From contig NZ_JAPWHB010000005.1 in the NCBI RefSeq assembly GCF_027214025.1, positions 506,575-570,574 on the forward strand: a stretch of DNA of 64,000 bases, read 5' to 3'. The notes below the pieces were generated by a model. That model saw only the letters and a program-made list of their open reading frames with translations. It was not told the DNA's origin and did no database searches. The position numbers and the translations under genes are program-made. Below, piece by piece: positions 25,754-35,579 of the stretch. Each line of letters starts with the position of its first letter. The stretch's first letter is position 1. This stretch comes from Parahoeflea alexandrii. Lineage in GTDB: Bacteria > Pseudomonadota > Alphaproteobacteria > Rhizobiales > Rhizobiaceae.

Positions 25754-27352
25754 ATGGATATTGGTACGCTTTCCCTGCTGCTGCTGATCGGCCTCTTCGT
25801 GCTTCTGGCAATGGGCATGCCGCTCGGGTTTGCCTCCGCCACGCTTGCGGGCGCAGTGCTGATCATGAAATTCGGCCCTGACCTGCTGTTCCGCGATTTC
25901 GGCCGCGGCCCGCTGGCGGTGCTTGGCCAGGCAATCTATCGCCAGATGACCAATTACGTGCTCATCTCGATACCGCTGTTTATCTTCATGGCGGCGTTGC
26001 TGGAGCGGTCCGGTATCGCCAAGGACATGTACACCTCGATCAATGTCTGGCTGTCGCGCACGCGTGGCGGCATCGCTATCGTGACCTCGATCATGGCGGT
26101 CGTCATGGCCGCGATGTCGGGCATTGTCGGCGGCGAGGTGGTGCTGCTCGGTCTGATCGCGCTGCCGCAGATGCTGCGGCTCGGCTACAACCAGAACCTC
26201 GCCATCGGCACGATCTGCGCCAGCGGCTCGCTCGGCACGATGATCCCGCCGTCGATCGTGCTGATTTTTTACGGGCTGATTACCGAGACCTCGATCAAGG
26301 CGCTGTTTACGGCATCCTTCCTGCCGGGCTTCATGCTCGCGTCGTTCTTCATCATCTACATCATCGTGCGCACGCGGCTCAATCCGGACCAGGCGCCATT
26401 GCCGGAGCCCGATCCCGATGACCCGCCGACGGGCGAGAAATCGCTGCTGTTCGGCGCATTCATGACAATTCTTGTGATGGGATTCACCGCCCTGTTGCTG
26501 GTCCGGGCGCTGTTCCAGACGGTGACCGGCGGCAATGCGATCCAGGAAGGCGTCGATCCGATACCGCTCGGCATGGTTTCCGACCTGCCTTACCTGATCG
26601 GCGTCCTCGTCGTAGGGGCGGCGCTGCTGCAGTTCGGCTTCGGGCGCGAGCGCACCATGACGGGATGGAGCATGGGCAAGGGACTTGTCGCGCCGGTCAT
26701 CGTCATCGGTGTCGTCCTGGGTTCGATCTATGGCGGGATCACGGGCATCACCGAGGCCGCTGCGATGGGGGTTGTCGCGGTCTTCCTGATCACGCTGGCG
26801 CGCGGCGAGATGACCTTCGATATCGTCTGGGACTCGCTGATGCGGACCATGAAATCGACCGGCACCATCATCTGGGTCACGATCGGCGCCGCCGCCCTGG
26901 CCGCTGCCTACACGCTTGCCGGAGGGCCGACCTATGTGGCCAACATGATCATCGGTGCCGAGCTGCCGACCATGGGCGTCATCCTGCTGATGATGCTGAT
27001 CTTCCTGATCATGGGCATGTTCATGGACTGGGTCGGCATCGTGCTGCTGATCATGCCTGTGTTCCTGCCCATCGTCATGCGGCTGCCGGTGGAGGAGCTG
27101 GGTTTCCTGGGCTCCATCGAACCGCAATATGTGGCGATCTGGTTTGGCGTGGTGTTCTGCATGAACATGCAGGTCTCGTTCCTGTCGCCGCCGTTCGGGC
27201 CGGCCGCGTTCTACCTGAAATCGGTCGCTCCGCCGCACATCACGCTGATCGACATCTTTCGCGGCTTCCTGCCCTTCATCGGTCTGCAGCTTCTGGCGCT
27301 CGGCGTTCTGCTCGCCTATCCGCAGATCGTGACGGTGTTCCTGGGCGACTGA
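25754..27352 (+). CDS. TRAP transporter large permease (DctM), long form
   Basis: The 532-residue polytopic permease has the motifs NYVLISIPLFIFMAALLERSG (in part), GEVVLLGLIALPQML, SLGTMIPPSIVLIFYG and SFLSPPFGPAAFYLKS. A central insertion (about residues 210-310) makes it longer than standard DctM, like the hut-linked one. The start is the ATG at 25754; the open frame upstream runs out of frame over dctQ. It ends convergently with gabD across a hairpin. Confidence 0.92.
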   Translation: MDIGTLSLLLLIGLFVLLAMGMPLGFASATLAGAVLIMKFGPDLLFRDFGRGPLAVLGQAIYRQMTNYVLISIPLFIFMAALLERSGIAKDMYTSINVWLSRTRGGIAIVTSIMAVVMAAMSGIVGGEVVLLGLIALPQMLRLGYNQNLAIGTICASGSLGTMIPPSIVLIFYGLITETSIKALFTASFLPGFMLASFFIIYIIVRTRLNPDQAPLPEPDPDDPPTGEKSLLFGAFMTILVMGFTALLLVRALFQTVTGGNAIQEGVDPIPLGMVSDLPYLIGVLVVGAALLQFGFGRERTMTGWSMGKGLVAPVIVIGVVLGSIYGGITGITEAAAMGVVAVFLITLARGEMTFDIVWDSLMRTMKSTGTIIWVTIGAAALAAAYTLAGGPTYVANMIIGAELPTMGVILLMMLIFLIMGMFMDWVGIVLLIMPVFLPIVMRLPVEELGFLGSIEPQYVAIWFGVVFCMNMQVSFLSPPFGPAAFYLKSVAPPHITLIDIFRGFLPFIGLQLLALGVLLAYPQIVTVFLGD

Positions 27353-27395
27353 GACCGCGGCAAGCCACCGGTTTCAACCGCGAAGAGTCCAGAAA

Positions 27396-27421
27396 GGGGC
27401 ATGGCCTGAAGACCATGCCCC
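27396..27421. terminator. Hairpin between convergent TRAP and gabD genes
   Basis: GGGGCATGG and CCATGCCCC form a perfect 9-bp stem with an 8-nt loop in the 88-base gap between two convergent stop codons. It could act on both strands; neither side has a long T-run. Confidence 0.65.
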
Positions 27422-27440
27422 CTGGTACTCGTTGCTTCGA

Positions 27441-28919
27441 TCAGATCCCGCCCATGCAGATATACTTGATCTCGAGATAGTCGTCGCAGCCGTATTTCGA
27501 GCCTTCGCGGCCCTGGCCCGACTGCTTGACGCCGCCGAACGGCGCGACCTCGGTGGAGATCAGGCCGGTGTTGACGCCGACCATGCCGTATTCCAGCGCC
27601 TCGGCCACGCGCCAGACCTTGGTCAGGTCGTTGGCGTAGAAATAGGACGCCAGGCCGAAGATCGTGTCATTGGCCTGTTCGATGACGTCTTCCACGGTGT
27701 CGAACTTGAACAGCGGCGCCACCGGGCCGAAGGTCTCGTCGCCGGCCACCTGCATCTCGCGGGTCACCCCGGTCAGGATGGTGGGCTGGAAGAAGGTGCC
27801 GCCGAGATTATGCCTTGTGCCGCCGGTGAGCACCTTGGCGCCCTTCGACTTGGCGTCTTCGATGTGCTCGACAACCTTGGTCACCGCGTCTTCGCTGATC
27901 AGCGGGCCGGTGGTCACGCCTTCCTCGAAGCCGTCGCCGATCTTCATCTTGCTCACGGCCACCGCGAGCTTTTCGGCGAATGCGTCATAGACGCCCGACT
28001 GCACGTAGATACGGTTGGCGCACACGCAGGTCTGGCCGTTGTTGCGGTACTTCGAGATCATCGCGCCTTCGACAGCGGCGTCGAGATCGGCGTCGTCAAA
28101 GACGATGAACGGTGCGTTGCCGCCAAGCTCCATCGAGGTCTTCTTGATCTGGTCGGCTGACTGGCGCATCAGGATCCGGCCCACTTCGGTCGAACCGGTA
28201 AAGGTGATCTTGCGCACCTTGTCGTTGGAGCAGAACTCCTGACCGATCGCCGAACTCGACTTCGAGGTGATCACGCTCAAGAGCCCCTTGGGCAGGCCGG
28301 CATCCTCGGCGAGTTTCGCCATGGCCAGCGCCGACAGCGGGGTCTCCGCCGCGGGCTTGGCGACGAAAGCGCAGCCCACGGCGAGCGCCGGTCCGAGCTT
28401 GCGGGCGATCATCGCATTGGGGAAGTTCCAGGGCGTGATCGAGGCCACGACGCCGACAGGCTGTTTGATCACGACGATGCGCTTGTCCGGCTGATGGCCC
28501 GGAATGACGTCGCCATAAACCCGCTTGGCTTCTTCCGCGAACCATTCGATGAAGCTCGCACCATAGAGGATCTCGCCCTTGGCTTCCGCCAGCGGCTTGC
28601 CCATTTCCGCCGTCAGGATCGCGCCCAGATCGTCGGCATTGGCCACCATCAGGTCGTAGAGCTTGCGCAGCACGGCGGCGCGCTCCTTGCCGGTCTTCTT
28701 GGCCCAGTCCTTCTGCGCCACATAGGCCGCATCGATCGCGGTCTTGGTCTCTTCGACGCCCAGATCCGGCAACGCCGTGATCAGTTCGCCGGTCGACGGA
28801 TTGAGAACGTTGAAGGTCTTGCCGCTCGGTGCCGCCTTCATCCACGAGCCGCCGACATAGGCTGAAGTGACGAGAAGGCTCGGGTCTTTCAGCATCTCTG
28901 CGAGGGGTTTGCTGGTCAT
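27441..28919 (-). CDS. gabD: Succinate semialdehyde dehydrogenase
   Basis: The 492-residue aldehyde dehydrogenase has the NAD-binding TFTGSTEVGRILM, the general-base ELGG segment (MELGGNAPFIVF) and the catalytic cysteine in NGQTCVCANRIYV (about residue 296). It oxidises succinate semialdehyde to succinate with NAD(P)+. The ATG at 28919 shares one base with the gabT stop (TAATG), giving coupling. A reading frame continues upstream but is the shadow of gabT. The C-terminus is partly duplicated at 23047-23145. Confidence 0.94.
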   Translation of the reverse strand: MTSKPLAEMLKDPSLLVTSAYVGGSWMKAAPSGKTFNVLNPSTGELITALPDLGVEETKTAIDAAYVAQKDWAKKTGKERAAVLRKLYDLMVANADDLGAILTAEMGKPLAEAKGEILYGASFIEWFAEEAKRVYGDVIPGHQPDKRIVVIKQPVGVVASITPWNFPNAMIARKLGPALAVGCAFVAKPAAETPLSALAMAKLAEDAGLPKGLLSVITSKSSSAIGQEFCSNDKVRKITFTGSTEVGRILMRQSADQIKKTSMELGGNAPFIVFDDADLDAAVEGAMISKYRNNGQTCVCANRIYVQSGVYDAFAEKLAVAVSKMKIGDGFEEGVTTGPLISEDAVTKVVEHIEDAKSKGAKVLTGGTRHNLGGTFFQPTILTGVTREMQVAGDETFGPVAPLFKFDTVEDVIEQANDTIFGLASYFYANDLTKVWRVAEALEYGMVGVNTGLISTEVAPFGGVKQSGQGREGSKYGCDDYLEIKYICMGGI

Positions 28920-30214
28920 TATGCGGTGGCTCCAATTTCTGAATGAACTTCGCGGATGGACGCTTCGAGAAGGTCCAGCGCTTCCTGGAACACCCCGTCC
29001 TGGATGGTAATGGGCGACAGGAAGCGGATGACATTGGCGTAGACGCCACAGGTAAGAAGGATCAAGCCCTTTTCCAAGGCGCGGGCCTTGACCGCATTGG
29101 TGAAGTCGGGGCTCGGCTTGCCGGTCTTCACATCGTTGAACTCGATGGCGTTCATGAAGCCGGGGCCGCGGATGTCGACGATCTGAGGCACATCCTCGCG
29201 GATCGCCTGCAGGCGCTGCTTCAGCCTGTTGCCAAGCTGCATGGCGCGGTCGCAAAGCTGTTCTTCCTCGATAACGTCAAGCACCGCGTGGGCGGCGGCG
29301 ATGCCGATCGGGTTGCCGCCATAGGTGCCGCCCAGTCCGCCCGGATTGGCCGCGTCCATGACGCTGGCGCGCCCGGTGACCGCTGCCAGCGGGAAACCGC
29401 CGGCCAGGCCCTTTGCCATGGTGGTGAGATCCGGCGCCACGCCATGATGTTCCATCGCGAACATCTTGCCGGTTCTGGCGAAACCGGTCTGGATCTCGTC
29501 GGCGATCAGCAGGATGCCGTGCTTGTCGCAGATCTCGCGGAGGAGCTTGAAGAAGCCGGCCGGCACCTCGTAGAAGCCGCCTTCGCCCTGGACCGGCTCG
29601 AGGATGATCGCCGCCACGCGTGCCGGATCGACATCGGCCTTGAACAGGGTTTCCAGCGCCATCATCGACTGCTCGACAGAGACGCCGTGCAGTGCTGCCG
29701 GGAAGGGGACATGGTAGACATCGCCCGGCATTGCGCCGAACCCTGCCTTGTAGGGGAACACCTTGCCGGTCAGCGCCATGCCCATGAAGGTGCGGCCATG
29801 GAAGGCCCCGGAAAACGACACCACGGCCGTGCGCCCGGTGGCCGCGCGGGCGATCTTGATGGCGTTCTCAACGGCTTCGGCGCCGGTGGTGACAAACACC
29901 GTCTTCTTGTCGAAATCGCCGGGGACGAGCTTGTTCAGACGTTCGGCCAGGTGAACGTAATTCTCGTAGGGAACGACCTGGTGGCAGGTGTGGGTGAAGC
30001 GGTCGAGCTGCGCTTTCACCGCCTCTATCACCTTGGGATGGCGATGGCCGGTGTTGACCACGGCGATCCCGGCGGCGAAATCGATGTAGCGGTTGCCTTC
30101 GACGTCCCACAGCTCGGCGTTCTCGGCGCGGTCGGCAAAGACTTGTGTCATCATGCCGACGCCGCGCGCGATAGCGTCTGTCTTGCGGATCTGAATGGCG
30201 GCGTTGTTACCCAT
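28919..30214 (-). CDS. gabT: 4-aminobutyrate aminotransferase
   Basis: The 431-residue class III PLP aminotransferase has TTGAEAVENAIKIARA, the cofactor aspartate motif IADEIQTGFARTGKMFAMEHH (in part), and the PLP lysine in TMAKGLAGGFPLAAV (about residue 267). It transfers the amino group of GABA to 2-oxoglutarate, producing succinate semialdehyde for GabD. I chose the ATG at 30214 (MGNNAAIQI); a TTG three codons upstream is possible. A 15-bp perfect palindrome lies about 80 bases upstream. Confidence 0.93.
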   Translation of the reverse strand: MGNNAAIQIRKTDAIARGVGMMTQVFADRAENAELWDVEGNRYIDFAAGIAVVNTGHRHPKVIEAVKAQLDRFTHTCHQVVPYENYVHLAERLNKLVPGDFDKKTVFVTTGAEAVENAIKIARAATGRTAVVSFSGAFHGRTFMGMALTGKVFPYKAGFGAMPGDVYHVPFPAALHGVSVEQSMMALETLFKADVDPARVAAIILEPVQGEGGFYEVPAGFFKLLREICDKHGILLIADEIQTGFARTGKMFAMEHHGVAPDLTTMAKGLAGGFPLAAVTGRASVMDAANPGGLGGTYGGNPIGIAAAHAVLDVIEEEQLCDRAMQLGNRLKQRLQAIREDVPQIVDIRGPGFMNAIEFNDVKTGKPSPDFTNAVKARALEKGLILLTCGVYANVIRFLSPITIQDGVFQEALDLLEASIREVHSEIGATA

Positions 30215-30291
30215 TTTTCGCAACTTTCTTCGTTAATTGCATGTGCGGCTCGTCGAAAGAGGCCAGATGCGCACCCGAACTGGCCAGTCTG

Positions 30292-30306
30292 GGCAGATTA
30301 TCTGCC
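30292..30306. promoter_or_regulatory. Perfect 15-bp palindrome upstream of gabT
   Basis: GGCAGATTATCTGCC (7-1-7) lies 78 bases before the gabT ATG, next to a second palindrome ACTGGCCAGT at 30279-30288. The two centres are about 15 bases apart. They are candidate operators for a regulator not encoded next door. The rest of 30215-30485 shows no gene. Confidence 0.6.
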
Positions 30307-30485
30307 TCCAGGGATGATTTCCGGTGCTGGTATATCGACTAAACAGCGCCTGGCAAAGCCACCCCTTGGCACGCATGCTGCCCCATTTCGCCGCATGGGA
30401 AAATACCCCCAAAGGTTCGTGCCGGCCACGGCAGAAATCAGGTTGCGCCAAGGGCTGACCGGGCCGGACATGATCCCGGAACAGG

Positions 30486-32915
30486 TCAACTCTTCAGGTA
30501 CCGGATCTCGCGATCACCGTGAATCCCGCCGCGCGCCCGGGCGCGATGGACCACTTTCGGAATCCCCGGCAGCAGGGTGAAGCCATTGTCCGACCAGATA
30601 TCCGACCCGCCATGATCGAGTGTGACAAAAAGTGCAGGCAGATTGCTGGTCAGCGCGATGCTGTCGCCTTCGTCCTCGACATGGATTTCCGGATCCGGAA
30701 AGCGGTAGTCCTTCGGGCGGCGCGGCAGGTAGTCGTTTTCCCCGACATGGTTGCCGGCAGGGTCCTGCCAACCGAAGTTCAGGAACGCGTCTTCACCGAT
30801 GGTGTCGGGCCTGAACCGCGCCACCTCGACAGGACGATCTGCCGTACAGTGGAGTGCCCAGCTTCCGGCTTCGCTGATCAGGCCCGCCGTCGAAACCCGG
30901 CAGGCGGTGATGTGCAGATGCACTGTCTCGGCCGTGTCGTTGACCGCCCAGAGCACGATGTCGCCGGTCATCTCGTCGGGCTGGGCGGTCACCAGAACCG
31001 GCGCATAGAACTTTCGCGCCAGGTAGTGGGTCAGCTTCCAGCCGCCGCCATACTCCAGCGACGACCAGCTCGCCACCGGCCATGTGTCGTTGAGCTGCCA
31101 GTACAGCGCGCCCATGGTGCGCGGCTTGGATGAGCGCCAGAACTCGATCGCCGTCTTCATCGCCAGCGCCTGGCTCACCTGGCTCAGCCAGGTCATGTCC
31201 TCGAACCGGTCGGGAAAGCGGAAATAGCGCGCCAGCGTCTCGACGATGCGGCTGTTGCCGCCGGGATTGCGCTGGTGGACATCCATCACCCGCGAGGAGA
31301 CGTTGCGGTCCTCTTCCTCGGTGAAGCTGGCGATCACCCGGTTGGACGGGAACGACTGGAAGCCGAATTCCGAGCAGAACCGCGGCTTAACAGTGCGATA
31401 GTGCTCGAAATCCTTCGACGAGTGCCAAACATCCCAGAAATGCATGTCGCCCGAGGTATCGTCGTGCCAGCCATCGCCGAAATCGAGCCGTCCGACCGAG
31501 GGCGAGGATGGCCAGAAGGCGACATCCGGTTCGCTTTCCGCAATCGCCTCTTCCAGCGCCGCGCTGAGCCGTGCGTAGACGGCGACATAGTGGTCCCGGT
31601 TTGCCTTGCTTTCGTCAAACCAGTTGAGCGCGCCGATCACCTCGTTGTCGCCGCACCACAGCGCCATACAGGGCTGCGAAGACAGGCGCCTGATCTGCTG
31701 CCGGGCTTCGAGCCGTACGCTGTCGAGCCAATCCCGGTCATGCGCCGGGTAGAGGTTGCAGGAAAACATGAAATCCTGCCAGACCAGCAGCCCCATTTCC
31801 GAGCACAGGTCGTAGAACCAGTCGGGCTCGTACTGGCCGCCGCCCCACACCCGGATCATGTTCATGTTGGCCTCGACCGCCGAGGTCAGAAGATCGCGCA
31901 CTGCCTCAGGCGTGGCCCGCGCCGGCAGTGCATCAGCTGGGATCCAGTTGGCGCCGCGCATGAAGATCTCGCGTCCGTTGACCCGGAACAGAAACCGATG
32001 ACCGGTCTCATCTGCGTCGGTGACGAGTTCGACCTGCCGCAACCCGATTCGCAGGCTGCGCCGCTCCGCCCCGAACCGCAGCTTGAGCGTATGGAGATGC
32101 TGCCGCCCGTGACCGGCAGGCCACCACAGTTCCGGCTGCTCGAGTGTCAAGGTCAGCCGGGTCTTGCCGGCTCCCGGCCAGACCAGCACCGGTTGCGCCG
32201 CTTTCTTGCCGTCGCAAACGAGTTCGGCTTCGACCGTGGCCGGCGCGAAAGCCGTGTAGTGCAGGTCGACCTCGAGGCTGACCGTGCCGTCCGGCTGATG
32301 CCGCTGCCGCACCATCACGTCGTCAAGCCGCGCCGCCGTGGAGCGTTTCAGGGTGACGGGACCGCAAAGCCCGAGCGGCGACAGGGCGATGTTCCAGTCC
32401 CAGCCAGCGTCGCATTGCGGCTTGCGCAGGAAATTGTAATGCGCAAGCCGGTTGTTCCACCTGATGTAGGGGACCGGGTAGGGCGAGGCGGCGGCCAGAC
32501 GCTGAGCCTCCGCCGAATTGGACCGGAACACCACCTGCAGGCGGTTCTCGCCCGCCACAAGCGCATGACCGGCATCGAAATCATGGCGCAGGAACCGGTT
32601 CCGCACCAGTCCCAGCAGCACATCGTTCAGCCGGACCTCGGCCACGCAGTCAATTCCCTCAAAGCTCAGCGTCCAGGGGCCATCCTCTTTCGTCTCCAGA
32701 TCGAAGACTTTTATCGCCGTCCATTCGCTTTCATGGATCCAGTCGAGCGAGATCTCCCGATCGCGCCAGTAGGGATCCAAGATGATGTCGGCATCGAGAA
32801 GCGCTGAATGAACGTCGCCGGGAACCGGCAAGGGCGCGCTGTGGGTGCCATCGGTGATGGTCCATCCGTCCGACAGGTCGCGGATGTCCTCGTTGGCTTC
32901 CGGAGCATGTGGCAT
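30486..32915 (-). CDS. Beta-mannosidase, glycoside hydrolase family 2
   Basis: The 809-residue enzyme has an N-terminal GH2 sugar-binding domain, a central immunoglobulin-like domain and a TIM barrel with [17 protein letters not shown]. The acid/base glutamate is in [10 protein letters not shown] (about residue 422) and the nucleophile in [11 protein letters not shown] (about 515). It removes beta-mannosyl residues from the non-reducing ends of oligosaccharides. No signal peptide is seen, so it should be cytoplasmic. It has no sugar transporter next to it, unlike most such genes, and is unrelated to its neighbours. Confidence 0.93.
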   Translation of the reverse strand: MPHAPEANEDIRDLSDGWTITDGTHSAPLPVPGDVHSALLDADIILDPYWRDREISLDWIHESEWTAIKVFDLETKEDGPWTLSFEGIDCVAEVRLNDVLLGLVRNRFLRHDFDAGHALVAGENRLQVVFRSNSAEAQRLAAASPYPVPYIRWNNRLAHYNFLRKPQCDAGWDWNIALSPLGLCGPVTLKRSTAARLDDVMVRQRHQPDGTVSLEVDLHYTAFAPATVEAELVCDGKKAAQPVLVWPGAGKTRLTLTLEQPELWWPAGHGRQHLHTLKLRFGAERRSLRIGLRQVELVTDADETGHRFLFRVNGREIFMRGANWIPADALPARATPEAVRDLLTSAVEANMNMIRVWGGGQYEPDWFYDLCSEMGLLVWQDFMFSCNLYPAHDRDWLDSVRLEARQQIRRLSSQPCMALWCGDNEVIGALNWFDESKANRDHYVAVYARLSAALEEAIAESEPDVAFWPSSPSVGRLDFGDGWHDDTSGDMHFWDVWHSSKDFEHYRTVKPRFCSEFGFQSFPSNRVIASFTEEEDRNVSSRVMDVHQRNPGGNSRIVETLARYFRFPDRFEDMTWLSQVSQALAMKTAIEFWRSSKPRTMGALYWQLNDTWPVASWSSLEYGGGWKLTHYLARKFYAPVLVTAQPDEMTGDIVLWAVNDTAETVHLHITACRVSTAGLISEAGSWALHCTADRPVEVARFRPDTIGEDAFLNFGWQDPAGNHVGENDYLPRRPKDYRFPDPEIHVEDEGDSIALTSNLPALFVTLDHGGSDIWSDNGFTLLPGIPKVVHRARARGGIHGDREIRYLKS

Positions 32916-33128
32916 GGCGCGGATCGCCTCCCTGATTGTCGAGCCTGTGTACCGTCGATGTCATGCCGGGCCGCTGTGGGCAAGTCCGCCCGTTACAGAT
33001 CGGGCGCGACAGGCCCTGGAAGGGCCTCGACGATGCTGGCGCACATGGCGGCACGGAAGCGGCATGTCATGCCGTGACCGGCACTGGTGATTGATGTAGG
33101 TTGCCCAGCGGGATCATGGAGACTCACG

Positions 33129-34643
33129 ATGAATCTGGCAGAATGGCTCGTCCGCACCGCCAAGAGACAACCCGGGGCGACGGCACTGATGTCGGGCGAG
33201 GACCCGGTAGCGACCTATGCGGAGTTTGCGGCGCGCGCGGCCCGCATCGGCGCCTGGCTGCAGACGCGGCACAACATTCAGCCGGGAGACCGCGTCGCCA
33301 TCTTCATGAAGAACAGTCCCGCCTATCTCGAGGTGCTCTACGGCATCTGGTTCTGCGGCGCGTGTGCCGTTCCCATCAATGCCAAGCTGCATCCGCGCGA
33401 GGCCGACTTCATCATCGGGGATTCAGGCAGCAAGCTGGTCTTTGTCTCAGGAGCTGACGAGCTGTCGGCCCTGTTGCCGTCCACAATCGCATTTCACGAC
33501 CTGGAAACTGAACCAGTTTCCGGAATGGAGGACGAGGCGCTCCCGGCACCGGTGCCGCGGGCCGGCGATGACCTGGCCTGGCTGTTTTATACCTCGGGCA
33601 CCACCGGCAAACCCAAAGGCGTGATGCTGACCAACGCCAATCTGCACGCCATGGCTTACGCCTATTTCGTCGACGTCGACGATGTCCTGCCGCAGGATGC
33701 GGCGGTCTATGCCGCGCCGCTGTCGCATGGCGCGGGGCTTTACAATTTCATGCACGTGCTGCGCGGCAGCCGCCACGTCATCCCGGCTTCGGGTGGGTTC
33801 GATGCACATGAACTCTCGGACCTGGCGCCAAGGCTCGGCAACGTCACAATGTTCGCAGCGCCAACGATGATCAGCCGCTGGCTGGCGGCGGCCCGGCAGT
33901 CGGGATATGCGGGGGAGGGCATCCGCACCATCGTCTATGGCGGCGGCCCGATGTACCTCGCCGACATCGAGGCGGCGACGGAGCAGTTCGGCGCCCGTTT
34001 CGTCCAGATCTACGGGCAGGGGGAATGTCCGATGACGATCACCTCGCTGTCACGCACAGATGTCATGGACCGGCAGCATCCACACTGGCGCGAACGGCTT
34101 GCGTCGGTCGGAACGGCGCAATCCTGTGTTTCGGTCCGGGTGGTCGGCGCCGACGGCGAGGACATGCCGGTGGGCGAGATCGGCGAGATTGTCGCCGCCG
34201 GCGCGCCGGTGATGAAGGGCTACTGGAAAAACCCCGAAGCCACGGCCCAGAGCATCCGGGATGGCTGGCTTTGGACCGGCGACATGGGCTCGCTCGATGA
34301 GGACGGGTATCTCACCCTCAGGGACCGCTCCAAGGATGTTATCATCTCGGGCGGCACCAACATCTACCCGCGCGAAGTCGAGGAAACCCTGCTCACCCAC
34401 CCTGCGGTGGCGGAGGTATCGGTGATCGGCCGGCCCAGCCCAGAATGGGGCGAAGAAGTCGTGGCCTTCGTGGTCGCCGCTGGCGCGGAACAGCCCTGCG
34501 CCGCCGAACTCGATACTCATTGCCGTTCCCTGATTGCCGGTTTCAAGCGCCCCAAGGCCTATTTCTTCGAAACGGCCTTGCCCAAGAACAATTACGGCAA
34601 GGTGCTCAAGACCGAGTTGCGCGAAAAGCTCTCCCGTCTTTGA
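33129..34643 (+). CDS. AMP-forming acyl-CoA synthetase
   Basis: The 504-residue ANL-family ligase has the P-loop LFYTSGTTGKPKGVML, the A5-type motif YGQGECPM, and the C-terminal DRSKDVIISGGTNIYPREVEE region (in part) with a catalytic lysine segment KNNYGKVLK near the end. It adenylates a carboxylic acid and forms its CoA thioester. The ATG at 33129 (MNLAEWLVR) has TGGAG 8 bases upstream; the longer frame to 33087 lacks support. It stands alone, divergent from the beta-mannosidase. The acid used is not evident. Confidence 0.88.
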   Translation: MNLAEWLVRTAKRQPGATALMSGEDPVATYAEFAARAARIGAWLQTRHNIQPGDRVAIFMKNSPAYLEVLYGIWFCGACAVPINAKLHPREADFIIGDSGSKLVFVSGADELSALLPSTIAFHDLETEPVSGMEDEALPAPVPRAGDDLAWLFYTSGTTGKPKGVMLTNANLHAMAYAYFVDVDDVLPQDAAVYAAPLSHGAGLYNFMHVLRGSRHVIPASGGFDAHELSDLAPRLGNVTMFAAPTMISRWLAAARQSGYAGEGIRTIVYGGGPMYLADIEAATEQFGARFVQIYGQGECPMTITSLSRTDVMDRQHPHWRERLASVGTAQSCVSVRVVGADGEDMPVGEIGEIVAAGAPVMKGYWKNPEATAQSIRDGWLWTGDMGSLDEDGYLTLRDRSKDVIISGGTNIYPREVEETLLTHPAVAEVSVIGRPSPEWGEEVVAFVVAAGAEQPCAAELDTHCRSLIAGFKRPKAYFFETALPKNNYGKVLKTELREKLSRL

Positions 34644-34814
34644 TGGTTTTGACCGTCGCAAGCGCCAAGGCGCGAGCGTGCCTGTGCCGCTCGCGATGTC
34701 TTTCATCCTGAAGCCGGGATAGAAAACCCATCGTTAAAATTGCAAAGTATATAATAATATCAATTGCTTGATCCGATGTCGGCGAGGGCGCCGATTCAGC
34801 TATCCAACAAAAAA

Positions 34815-34879
34815 TTTAGTATTTGTAAAATTCGCTTGACGATTGGCGAGAGATGCCCCTAGATTTTACTAATACTAAA
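34815..34879. promoter_or_regulatory. Long inverted repeat: probable autoregulatory operator of the XRE-cupin operon
   Basis: Arm 1 at 34815-34831 (TTTAGTATTTGTAAAAT) and arm 2 at 34863-34879 are reverse complements at 16 of 17 positions. Each arm is itself nearly palindromic (TTTA-n-TA-n-TA-n-TAAA). Their centres are 48 bp apart. Arm 1 lies just upstream of the -35 hexamer and arm 2 overlaps the -10. The XRE-cupin regulator encoded immediately downstream is the obvious candidate binder. Confidence 0.75.
34836..34865 (+). promoter_or_regulatory. Probable promoter of the XRE-cupin / ABC / hydantoinase operon
   Basis: TTGACG (34836-34841) and TAGATT (34860-34865) are separated by 18 bases and lie about 28 bases before the GTG start. 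The region 34740-34890 is unusually AT-rich for this genome. Confidence 0.6.
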
Positions 34880-34893
34880 AAAGGAGCGTCAAG

Positions 34894-35544
34894 GTGAGCA
34901 GCAAGGCCACAGCGGAAGAGATCATCGAGCCCGGAAAAGCCGGTGATCCGCTTGGCCAGCGGCTGCGGGCCCGCCGCCGCGAGTTGTCGCTGACGCTCAA
35001 GGAAGTCGCCGACGCCGCAGGATTGTCCGTGGGGTTCATTTCGCAGGTCGAGCGCGGCCTGACGGTTCCCTCGCTTTCATCGCTTGCTTCCATCGCTGGC
35101 GTTCTCGGTTCGCATGTTACGACGTTTCTGGCCCAGCCGGAAGGAAAGACACCCCATACGCGGCGCAATGAACGCCCGGTCTATGCGGTCGACAAGGCTG
35201 CGCTGAGCTACGAGCGGCTTTCGACCACGTTTCCCGGCAGCGTTCTCAATTCCGTTATCGTTCACGAGCCGCCGGGCTACCGTTCGGAACCGATCCAGCA
35301 CGTCGGCGAGGAAATGTTCTTCGTTCTCCAGGGCGCCATCACCATCGAGGTCGAACACGAGACAACAGTGCTAGAAGCCGGAGACTCGATCCATTTCGCC
35401 TCCATGCGGCGGCACTCGTCGTGGAACCATACCGCAGAGCCGGCCACCATCCTGCATGTCTGCACGATGGACGTGTTCGGCGACAATCCCCAGCAAAATC
35501 AAGAACCTGGAAATCGGGCAGGACACCGGAATCACCCCAAATGA
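34894..35544 (+). CDS. XRE-family regulator with cupin sensor domain
   Basis: The 216-residue protein has an N-terminal helix-turn-helix (about residues 20-75: LRARRRELSLTLKEVADAAG, then LSVGFISQVERGLTVPSLSSL) and a C-terminal cupin barrel (about 125-195: HVGEEMFFVLQGAITIEVE, ... GDSIHFASMRRHSSWNH). Such proteins sense a small ligand in the cupin and repress nearby catabolic genes. The start is GTG, with AAAAAAGGAG upstream. It is the first gene of the operon that continues into the peptide-type ABC importer, and probably binds the inverted repeat in front of itself. Confidence 0.9.
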   Translation: MSSKATAEEIIEPGKAGDPLGQRLRARRRELSLTLKEVADAAGLSVGFISQVERGLTVPSLSSLASIAGVLGSHVTTFLAQPEGKTPHTRRNERPVYAVDKAALSYERLSTTFPGSVLNSVIVHEPPGYRSEPIQHVGEEMFFVLQGAITIEVEHETTVLEAGDSIHFASMRRHSSWNHTAEPATILHVCTMDVFGDNPQQNQEPGNRAGHRNHPK

Positions 35545-35579
35545 TCCATGAAGGTCTGACCACAGAGAGGACTTTGAAA

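Noticed and set aside
25739-27238. A 499-codon minus-strand open frame opposite the second dctM
   Set aside because: It has the same Gln/His/Asp/Arg-rich shadow composition and no family motif.
28943-30580. A 545-codon plus-strand open frame opposite gabT
   Set aside because: gabT on the minus strand has all PLP motifs; the plus frame has none and runs into the intergenic region.
31275-32807. A 510-codon plus-strand open frame opposite the beta-mannosidase
   Set aside because: The minus strand has both catalytic glutamates and the GH2 domains; the plus frame is a shadow.
23462-34810. TCCAACAAA shared near 23464 and 34803, as a common regulatory site
   Set aside because: A single 9-mer in two AT-rich leaders, not symmetric and at different positions relative to the promoters; chance is enough to explain it.
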